Shown: in pieces, positions 1 through 5,579 of the stretch
Layout: every line of letters starts with the position of its first letter
Numbering within the stretch: position 1 is the first letter of the stretch
NCBI GenBank assembly: GCA_020722645.1
Contig: DYKL01000098.1
Coordinates: forward strand, 1-10,419
Reading direction: 5' to 3'
From: Acetofilamentum sp.
GTDB lineage: Bacteria > Bacteroidota > Bacteroidia > Bacteroidales > JAFGUD01
DNA: 10,419 nt
Notes under the pieces: generated by a model
Told to the model about the DNA's origin: nothing
The model's input: the letters and a program-made list of their open reading frames with translations, nothing else
Databases searched by the model: none
Program-made: the position numbers and the translations under genes

Positions 1-11
1 AATATAAAAAA

Positions 12-41
12 AATGCCGAAACAGTTTGAAGTTTCGGCATT
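12..41 (-). terminator. Rho-independent terminator of the small minus-strand gene
   Basis: An 11-bp perfect inverted repeat, AATGCCGAAAC (12-22) and GTTTCGGCATT (31-41), encloses an 8-nt loop. Read on the minus strand, the stem is followed by a run of T residues (the A-run at about 5-13). It begins about 20 nt after the TAG stop at 61-63 of the minus-strand reading frame, so it fits as that gene's terminator. On the plus strand no T-run follows, so it should act in one direction only. Confidence 0.85.
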
Positions 42-60
42 GACAAGATGACGGGGAAAA

Positions 61-223
61 CTATTTGGTCAGACTTTTCATAATATCTTCAATATCGCCC
101 GGTGTGCTGAAAATTTTCATAAATTGTCCCATACTCAAATCGGGGAATGAAATTGCAATACGGTATTTAGCGTGAAGCATAACGACATCTTTTCCTTTGA
201 CTAACAGCTAGTAACTTAATCAT
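61..223 (-). pseudogene. Small gene of about 53 codons with an early frameshift; function unknown
   Basis: On the minus strand an ATG at 223-221 has a GGAG Shine-Dalgarno sequence (233-230) six bases upstream, but its frame (starting MIKLLAVSQ) stops after 18 codons at 167. A second frame is open from 207 to the TAG at 61-63. It encodes LLVKGKDVVMLHAKYR and ends DIEDIMKSLTK, right before a strong terminator. Losing one base (or 4 or 10) within about 200-211 would join the two into one protein of about 50 residues beginning MIKL and continuing VKGKDVV. Good initiation signals in one frame and a terminated open frame in the next suggest a disrupted small gene, or a base error in the sequence. 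The alternative is an intact 39-codon gene starting at the internal ATG (180-178), which has a poorly placed purine stretch upstream. I recognise no family, signal peptide or membrane segment. Confidence 0.4.
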
Positions 224-229
224 AATGTA

Positions 230-233
230 CTCC
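230..233 (-). promoter_or_regulatory. Shine-Dalgarno sequence (GGAG) of the broken small gene
   Basis: CTCC on the plus strand reads GGAG on the minus strand, six bases before the ATG at 223-221. It is the main reason for placing the original start there rather than at the internal ATG at 180, and hence for calling a frameshift. Confidence 0.45.
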
Positions 234-294
234 AAAAAATTATACAAATAAATAAATTTACGAAATGATTTATAATAAAAATAATTTAAAATCA

Positions 295-326
295 TTTGGA
301 AATAATGTAAAAATTTCGTTTATTTG
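295..326 (+). promoter_or_regulatory. Candidate Bacteroidota-type promoter for the marR-like gene
   Basis: The region 224-416 is very AT-rich and non-coding, lying between divergently transcribed genes. TTTG at 295-298 and TTTATTTG at 319-326 (one mismatch to TAnnTTTG) are separated by 20 nt, which fits the -33/-7 arrangement of Bacteroidota primary-sigma promoters. Transcription would start near 333 and leave a leader of about 84 nt. Short inverted repeats overlap it: AAATGATTT (263-271) with AAATCATTT (289-297), and ATGTAA (305-310) with TTACAT (327-332). They could be operator sites for the MarR protein. In sequence this AT-rich, chance matches are common, so confidence is low. Confidence 0.25.
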
Positions 327-416
327 TTACATAAATAATTAATAAATGAAAATAGTATATTGTTTTTTAATGAAAAATGAAAAAAGTTTGTTCAATAAAT
401 TATATTAAGGTATGAA

Positions 417-911
417 ATGGAAGAGGAACTAAAAAAAATGGATATGGCAGAAAAACTTGCCGATATTACTTTCAAATTGAAGAAGATATGCAATGAGAAA
501 GAAAGTTACTTTGCGGCACAATTCAAGTTGACTGCAATGGAATTTAGATGCTTAAAGTATTTAAAAGACAGCGAATATCTTATTGTTAAGGATTTGGCTC
601 ATAATATGAATTTAACGCCGAGTAGGGTAACGCGTCTTATCACTTCTCTTGAACAGAAAAAACTGATTATCAGAAAACTGGATATGGAGGACAGACGTAA
701 TGTTAGAGTGATGATAAATCCAAAGAGTAAAGCTTTTGTTGAGGAAATGGATAAAAAGCATATTGAATTGCACGCAGAAATTTTAGCAAATGTTCCGGCA
801 AAGAAAATTGACCAAACTATTGATGCAGTGCAAGGGCTTTATGATGAGTTTGAGAAATGGTCGGAAAAATATATTAAAAATTCCAACATTAAAAATGTAA
901 AAGATTTTTAA
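417..911 (+). CDS. MarR-family winged helix-turn-helix transcriptional regulator
   Basis: This is a cytoplasmic DNA-binding regulator of 164 residues, typical for MarR proteins. The winged helix-turn-helix spans about residues 38-102. It contains TAMEFRCLKYL, the recognition-helix region LAHNMNLTPSRVTRLITSLE (60-79) and a wing carrying the family's D-x-x-D-R-R pattern (D89, D92, R93, R94). Flanking N- and C-terminal helices would form the dimer interface. AAGG (407-410) lies six bases before the chosen ATG; an out-of-frame ATG at 412 leads nowhere. MarR proteins usually repress their own promoter and neighbouring genes, with binding relieved by small phenolic or oxidised ligands. The inverted repeats in the upstream AT-rich region are possible operators. 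The divergent neighbour is only a broken small gene and the downstream neighbour is convergent, so the context does not reveal its target or ligand. Confidence 0.9.
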   Translation: MEEELKKMDMAEKLADITFKLKKICNEKESYFAAQFKLTAMEFRCLKYLKDSEYLIVKDLAHNMNLTPSRVTRLITSLEQKKLIIRKLDMEDRRNVRVMINPKSKAFVEEMDKKHIELHAEILANVPAKKIDQTIDAVQGLYDEFEKWSEKYIKNSNIKNVKDF

Positions 912-931
912 ATTGACTCATTCGGAATATA

Positions 932-957
932 AAAAGCCGTCCATCCGGACGGCTTTT
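932..957. terminator. Bidirectional rho-independent terminator
   Basis: AAAAGCCGTCC (932-942), loop ATCC (943-946) and GGACGGCTTTT (947-957) form an 11-bp perfect stem. It gives a T-run after the GC-rich core on both strands. It lies between the convergent MarR-like gene (stop at 911) and the hydrolase gene (stop at 974) and can serve both. Confidence 0.92.
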
Positions 958-973
958 GTTGTAGCTACACAAT

Positions 974-1654
974 TTAATCAAATGTTTCGGTGTGGCCGAA
1001 GGGGAATACCATAGCTTTTTTACCAATTGCTTCAACTTTCTTTTTAAATTCTTCCGGATTGGCAGGTATCACCGGGAATGTATTGAAGTGCATCGGAACA
1101 GACAGCTCCGGATTGACGAATTCGACGGATTTGACGGCGTCGTCGATTCCCATAGTAAAGTTATCGCCAATGGGTGCCATATAGATATCAATTTTGTCCA
1201 TTTCGCCAATCAATTTCATATCGAGAAATATGCCCGTGTCTCCTGCATGATAAACCTTCTTCCCACCCATTGTAATCACAACGCCGGCCGGATTGCCCAA
1301 ATATTCGTTGTTCGGACCTGACGAGCCGTGGTGTGCAATTGTAAATTTAATGCGGCCAAAGGGGAAATTATATCCGCCGCCAATGTACATATTATGAGCT
1401 TTGGCACCTTTAGATGCTACATAATTGGCAAGTTCATTTGTTGTAATTATTGTAGCATCACATCGTTTTGCAATATCAATTGCATCGCCAAGGTGGTCTC
1501 CGTGGCCATGTGTCAGAACAATATAGTTCACGTCAATGTCCTTGGCGGTAACCGGTGCTTGCGGATTGCCGGTAATAAACGGGTCAATGATTAATTTGTA
1601 GTTCCCGTCATCGAGCTGAAAGCATGAATGCCCGAGATAAGTTACTTTTAACAT
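974..1654 (-). CDS. UPF0173 family metal-dependent hydrolase (metallo-beta-lactamase fold)
   Basis: The 226-residue protein matches the length and layout of the UPF0173/YtkL-like group of soluble metallo-beta-lactamase-fold hydrolases. Visible motifs in order are GHSCF (8-12), IDPF (23-26), the metal-binding THGHGDH (48-54; H49, H51, D53, H54), HHGSSG (108-113), HAGDTG (136-141; bridging D139) and PMHF with H189. These supply a complete dinuclear metal site. No signal peptide is present, so it is cytoplasmic. The natural substrate of this group is not established, so I give no gene symbol. The start is well supported: GGGAGG (1667-1662 on the coding strand) lies seven bases before the ATG at 1654. 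It is convergent with the marR-like gene across a shared terminator and divergent from the outer-membrane protein gene. Confidence 0.92.
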   Translation of the reverse strand: MLKVTYLGHSCFQLDDGNYKLIIDPFITGNPQAPVTAKDIDVNYIVLTHGHGDHLGDAIDIAKRCDATIITTNELANYVASKGAKAHNMYIGGGYNFPFGRIKFTIAHHGSSGPNNEYLGNPAGVVITMGGKKVYHAGDTGIFLDMKLIGEMDKIDIYMAPIGDNFTMGIDDAVKSVEFVNPELSVPMHFNTFPVIPANPEEFKKKVEAIGKKAMVFPFGHTETFD

Positions 1655-1707
1655 TTTTCGACCTCCCGAATTGTGAATAAGTTTTAATTATTGCTTATTT
1701 TGCATTT

Positions 1708-2379
1708 TTGTTTATTGAAATTTATCAATTTTTTAAAAGATATTCAAATAAGTTTTTGATTAAAACAGCAATTATATTATTTTTTATGTTATTCTGTGCG
1801 GAAGTGCAGGTGTATTCTGCAGACAGTACCAAACAGGCATTGCTTTTTCAAATAAAAGGTACGAGTCTGCAACCGAAAAGTTTTGCAGGAGGCATCGGCT
1901 ATCAATTTTATATAAGCGATAATACTTTGATTCGGATTCCTTTGGGCTTTGGAATACGCCATGAAAGGACAGAAAAGCCGAAAAATACCGAATCTGATAT
2001 GATAAAAGATATTTGGAATTTGCGTTTTACGCCCGGACTAAGATATAATTTCGGCTTTGGCTACAATGTGCTTGTTTATACAGGAGTGCAAGCAATGATT
2101 GATTATGCTGATACAACATCCTGCGGGATTGATTTCAAAACAAACGAGAAAATAAGTTCGGTTTATGCTTGGGGTTTGGGAATGATGCTCGGTGCCGAAT
2201 GGTTCCCATGCAAGAGTTTGAGCCTCGGATTGGAATATTCACCTTTTTTGACTTTTTCTGGCGGTAGTTTTACGTATAAATCCGGCGGTTTCGAACAAAC
2301 GGACAAGTTGCCAAATGTAACGCAATTCCGAACAAATTTTGACACGGTTATGCTGATTATTTCTTTTTATTTCTATTGA
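1708..2379 (+). CDS. Small outer-membrane beta-barrel protein
   Basis: The protein has an N-terminal signal peptide (basic KRYSNKFLIK, then hydrophobic TAIILFFMLF, small residues near VYSA at 35-38). A mature part of about 185 residues follows, with alternating polar/hydrophobic, aromatic-rich strands and short turns: IGYQFYI, LRFTPGLRYNFGFGYNVLVYTGVQ, VYAWGLGMMLGAEWF, LSLGLEYSPF. It ends VMLIISFYFY, and a terminal aromatic residue is the signal recognised by the BAM machinery. This resembles generic OmpW/OmpX-like or 'outer membrane protein beta-barrel' domains of about eight strands; no transported substrate can be inferred. The start is uncertain. The frame has no ATG before 1786, which would cut the signal peptide. 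TTG at 1708 gives the longest form, while TTG at 1756 would give a compact signal peptide starting MIKTAIIL. Neither has a clear Shine-Dalgarno sequence. The maf-like gene follows directly. Confidence 0.75.
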   Translation: MFIEIYQFFKRYSNKFLIKTAIILFFMLFCAEVQVYSADSTKQALLFQIKGTSLQPKSFAGGIGYQFYISDNTLIRIPLGFGIRHERTEKPKNTESDMIKDIWNLRFTPGLRYNFGFGYNVLVYTGVQAMIDYADTTSCGIDFKTNEKISSVYAWGLGMMLGAEWFPCKSLSLGLEYSPFLTFSGGSFTYKSGGFEQTDKLPNVTQFRTNFDTVMLIISFYFY

Positions 2380-2393
2380 TTACTATTAGGAAA

Positions 2394-3002
2394 ATGCAGA
2401 AATTATTGAAGATAAATAAAAAGATAGTGCTTGCGTCGAAATCGCCAAGACGGAGAAAATTGCTGGAACAAATCGGTTTTACTTTTGATGTTGTTGTGTC
2501 CGATTATGATGAGGGGCATCATTCAACTGCTATTGCACCTTCCGATTATGCGTCTGAATTGGCTTGGGAAAAAGCAAAGAGTGTAGAGGCAAAGCTTAAT
2601 GCACATTCATTAGTAATTGGTGCCGATACTATAGTGGTGCTTGATGATAATATTTTGAATAAACCTGCCGATGAAAGAGATGCTTTCCGTATGCTCAAGA
2701 CACTGAGCGGACGCACCCATACAGTTTATACAGGGCTGGCAATAATTGACACGGAAACAGGCAGGACAATCAGAGATGTAAAGGCAACAAAAGTTACTTT
2801 CAGGGAATTGAGCGACGAGGAAATTACCGCTTATATCGCAACGGGTTCCCCTTTGGATAAAGCCGGTGCTTATGGTATTCAAGATGATTACGGGGCTGTG
2901 TTCATTTCGCAGATTGAGGGTTGCTATTATAATATTGTTGGACTGCCATTGGAGATGCTTTATACAATGTTAAAGCAATTCAGTGAATTTTCTAATGAAT
3001 AG
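2394..3002 (+). CDS. maf: Maf/YhdE-type nucleoside triphosphate pyrophosphatase
   Basis: This cytoplasmic house-cleaning enzyme hydrolyses nucleoside triphosphates to the monophosphate and pyrophosphate. The Maf signature ASKSPRRRKLLEQIGF lies near the N terminus. It is followed by VIGADTIVVLDDNILNKP with the catalytic-region Asp, LSGRTHTVYTGLAI, and SPLDKAGAYGIQDDYGAVFI...GLPLEML at the C terminus. The DKAGAYGIQ form is typical of the YhdE branch (dTTP/UTP pyrophosphatase), whereas the YceF branch usually has a CAGSF-type sequence here. Substrate preference is therefore an inference from this motif. I chose ATG 2394 (202 residues), with AGG closely upstream. An in-frame TTG at 2376 overlaps the preceding stop codon and would add six residues. 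The very short distance to the outer-membrane protein gene suggests co-transcription, though the two functions are unrelated. Confidence 0.92.
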   Translation: MQKLLKINKKIVLASKSPRRRKLLEQIGFTFDVVVSDYDEGHHSTAIAPSDYASELAWEKAKSVEAKLNAHSLVIGADTIVVLDDNILNKPADERDAFRMLKTLSGRTHTVYTGLAIIDTETGRTIRDVKATKVTFRELSDEEITAYIATGSPLDKAGAYGIQDDYGAVFISQIEGCYYNIVGLPLEMLYTMLKQFSEFSNE

Positions 3003-3092
3003 ACTTCTTGTCAATTTTATAATTTTCTAATAATTCCGTAAATTGAATATCTTTATATTTTCAATGTTTATAAACAATTACAAGCGTTATAT

Positions 3093-5513
3093 ATGTTAGT
3101 GTCTCATAAATGGCTAAAAGAATTTGTTGATTTTGATTATACACCACAAGAGCTGGACGATATACTCACAATGTTGGGTATTGAGGTTGAAGGTATGGTT
3201 AATTATAACGAAAAGTATAAAAATTTCTATATAGGCAAAGTGCTTGAAAGTGAAAAACATCCCAATTCCGATAAATTATCGGTTTGTCAGGTTGATTTTG
3301 GGAAGGATGTAAGAACAGTAGTATGCGGAGCTCCGAATGTAGCAAAGGGACAAAATATAGTTTTTGCCGATATTGGAGCATATATTCCGAGAGACGGTTT
3401 TAAGATAGAAAAACGTCAAGTACGCAAAATTGAATCGGAAGGTATGATTTGCTCACAAGCCGAATTGGAATTGGGTGAAGATGCCTCGGGTATTTTGGTG
3501 CTTCCGGAAACGGCACAGGTTGGTATGCCTATTGCAGAATATTTTGGGCTCAATGATATTATTTATGAAATAGGGATTACGCCTAATCGTGCAGATTGTT
3601 TGAGCCATCTGGGTATTGCTCGCGAAATAGCGGCATATCAAAGAAAGCAAGTAAATAAGCCCGACGACAGTATCCCGCAGGATAGCGGCAAAGTTGACGA
3701 TTCGGTCAAGGTTGAAATTCAAGACAAAGAAAAATGTCCTCGCTATACGGCAAGGGTTATTCGTAATGTAAAAATTCAAGAGTCACCGATGTGGCTTAAG
3801 CAACGTCTGATTTTGTGCGGACAGCGTCCTGTGAATGCTGTCGTTGATGTAACTAATTATATCTTGTTGGAATGCGGTCAGCCTTTGCATGCTTTTGATT
3901 TTGCTAAAATAAAAGGTAATAAAATAATATGCCGAACTGCGTCAGACGGCGAAAAGTTTACCACTCTCGACAATAAAGAACATAAACTCGACAGTTCTAT
4001 GCTGATGATTTGCGATGCAGAACGTTCGCTTGCTATTGCCGGGGTTATGGGCGGATTGAATAGTGAAATTTCAGACGAAACAACTGATGTTTTGCTCGAA
4101 TCTGCTTATTTCAATCCAACATCAATACGCAAGACAGCCAAGAAACTTGGCTTGCAAACAGAAGCATCTTACAGATTTGAACGCGGTGTAGATTTTGACA
4201 ATATCGTATATGCCTCAAATCGTGCTGCAAAGTTAATTGCCGAATTAACAGGCGGAACAGTTGAGGACGGTATTATTGATGTCTATCCCGAACCGATTGA
4301 AAAGAAAACAGTAACTTTGCGATACAAGAGGGCGGTTGATATTATTGGTGCGAAAGTTACACAGGAAGCAATTGATGATATGCTGACGGCATTGGATTTC
4401 AAAATCATACAAAAAGATGCGGATTCTCTAACGGTTGAAGTGCCCGGCTATCGTGTGGACATTGCTTTGGAGATAGATTTGATTGAAGAAGTGGCGCGTA
4501 TGTTCAATTACGACAATATCGAACCGGATTTCACCGTTACGATTGATGCTTCCGGGACAACAACGAAAAAGGAATTACAAGTTCCCGAGTTGCGTAAGCC
4601 CATACGCGAGTATCTTATAGCAAAAGGCTTCCACGAAACATTGACACAAAATCAGACAGACCCGAAATCAACTGCTATCTTTACCGGCAAACCTGTTGAG
4701 ATAGCAAATCCATTGGGAGAGGAGCTTTCGATTATGCGTCCATCGCTCTTTCCGGCTATGTTACGCACAATAGAGAGAAATCACCGTTTGCGTAATTTTG
4801 ATTTGCGCCTCTTTGAAATTGGCAAGAGCTTCCACCGGATTGAGGAAAACGAAAGCACTTTTATCCCCGGGATATTGGAGCAAGAGAATCTGCTAATTGC
4901 TATTTCGGGCAATGCTCGAAGACCGAATTGGAGCGAAAAAGCCCGAGAAGTTGATTTTTATGATATTCGCGGAATTGCGGAGGATTTGCTTGCTGCTCTA
5001 AAAATCAAGAGGTTTAAGTTCAATCCTATTGTAGAGGAACATCTTCCATTTTCAAAAAATACTGTCGAGATAATTTCCGTGAGGGAAACCGTAGGTTTTG
5101 CCGGCGAAATTTCGTCTAAAATTTTGAAGCAGTTTGATATTGAGCATAAGCTGTTTGCCATTGAAATTAATCTAAATCAGCTTTATCAATCGGAACGCAA
5201 ACATTGGGCTTATGAGAAAGTCTCGCCTTACCCGAAAGTTAATCGTGATTTGGCTTTCATTGTTGATGAGGAATATCAGAGTGAGGAAATCCGTTTGGAA
5301 GTTCAAAAAAGTGCCGGTAAACTTGTTAAGTCGGTTGATATTTTCGATGTTTTTAAAGGAAAGAATATTTCAGCAGGCAAGGTTAGTATTGCCTTTACAA
5401 TCAGCTATGCTGCACCCGACAGAACCCTGACCGATAAAGAAGTGGACGAGTCTGTTAATAATATTATCCATCAAATTGAAAAGAAATTCGGAGCAATATT
5501 GAGAAAGGGATAA
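3093..5513 (+). CDS. pheT: Phenylalanine--tRNA ligase beta subunit
   Basis: This is the beta chain of the alpha2beta2 class II phenylalanyl-tRNA synthetase, needed for charging tRNA-Phe. At 806 residues it is full length for the bacterial form. Domains in order: N-terminal MLVSHKWLKEFVDF; an OB-fold tRNA-binding domain at about 43-150 (GKVLESEKHPNSDKLSVCQV); the B3/B4 editing region at about 215-370 (RPVNAVVDVTNYILLECGQP, AGVMGG, TEASYRFERGVD); a B5 domain at about 403-475 ending EIDLIEEVARMFNYDNI; the catalytic-like core at about 490-700; and a C-terminal ferredoxin-fold anticodon-binding domain from about 707 (YPKVNRDLAFIVDEEY to the end). No frameshift or missing domain is visible. The 90-nt gap after maf is AT-rich with no clear promoter or Shine-Dalgarno sequence. 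pheS is not adjacent in this window, which is common outside Enterobacteria. The gene ends at the boundary of the AT-rich defence island. Confidence 0.97.
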   Translation: MLVSHKWLKEFVDFDYTPQELDDILTMLGIEVEGMVNYNEKYKNFYIGKVLESEKHPNSDKLSVCQVDFGKDVRTVVCGAPNVAKGQNIVFADIGAYIPRDGFKIEKRQVRKIESEGMICSQAELELGEDASGILVLPETAQVGMPIAEYFGLNDIIYEIGITPNRADCLSHLGIAREIAAYQRKQVNKPDDSIPQDSGKVDDSVKVEIQDKEKCPRYTARVIRNVKIQESPMWLKQRLILCGQRPVNAVVDVTNYILLECGQPLHAFDFAKIKGNKIICRTASDGEKFTTLDNKEHKLDSSMLMICDAERSLAIAGVMGGLNSEISDETTDVLLESAYFNPTSIRKTAKKLGLQTEASYRFERGVDFDNIVYASNRAAKLIAELTGGTVEDGIIDVYPEPIEKKTVTLRYKRAVDIIGAKVTQEAIDDMLTALDFKIIQKDADSLTVEVPGYRVDIALEIDLIEEVARMFNYDNIEPDFTVTIDASGTTTKKELQVPELRKPIREYLIAKGFHETLTQNQTDPKSTAIFTGKPVEIANPLGEELSIMRPSLFPAMLRTIERNHRLRNFDLRLFEIGKSFHRIEENESTFIPGILEQENLLIAISGNARRPNWSEKAREVDFYDIRGIAEDLLAALKIKRFKFNPIVEEHLPFSKNTVEIISVRETVGFAGEISSKILKQFDIEHKLFAIEINLNQLYQSERKHWAYEKVSPYPKVNRDLAFIVDEEYQSEEIRLEVQKSAGKLVKSVDIFDVFKGKNISAGKVSIAFTISYAAPDRTLTDKEVDESVNNIIHQIEKKFGAILRKG

Positions 5514-5533
5514 TTGCTCACAATAGCGAACAA
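5514..5533 (-). other. Weak hairpin in the pheT-res convergent junction
   Basis: On the minus strand TTGTTCGC (5533-5526), loop TATT and GTGAGCAA (5521-5514) can form an 8-bp stem with two G-U pairs. On the plus strand the same stem has two mismatches. It lies past the res stop codon (5580), and only a broken T-rich stretch follows, so it is at best a weak terminator for the res operon. The rest of the 66-nt gap (5534-5579) holds a GGGTTTCCCC run and purine-rich sequence, and I can support no gene there. Confidence 0.25.
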
Positions 5534-5579
5534 CAGGGTTTCCCCGGAGTGTAGTGGAAGAAAAATAAGAGAAAACTGC

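Noticed and set aside
992..1594. Plus-strand open frames opposite the UPF0173 hydrolase gene
   Set aside because: They lie antisense to a gene with a complete metal-binding motif set and strong Shine-Dalgarno site. Their translations resemble no family.
1774..1800. Lipobox (FFMLFC) making the 1708-2379 product a lipoprotein
   Set aside because: The residue before Cys is Phe, which does not fit the lipobox. The barrel strands and C-terminal aromatic residue indicate an outer-membrane barrel.
2376..2393. TTG start at 2376 for maf, overlapping the stop codon of the previous gene
   Set aside because: An ATG follows six codons later, nearer to the conserved ASKSPRR motif where Maf proteins normally begin. 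The overlap looks accidental.
3018..3023. Perfect TATAAT between maf and pheT as a promoter for pheT
   Set aside because: No acceptable -35 lies 16-18 bases upstream, and the sequence is so AT-rich that such a hexamer is expected by chance.
3199..3779. Minus-strand open frames inside pheT
   Set aside because: pheT is full length with all domains recognisable in the plus frame. The antisense frames are shadows of its codon pattern.
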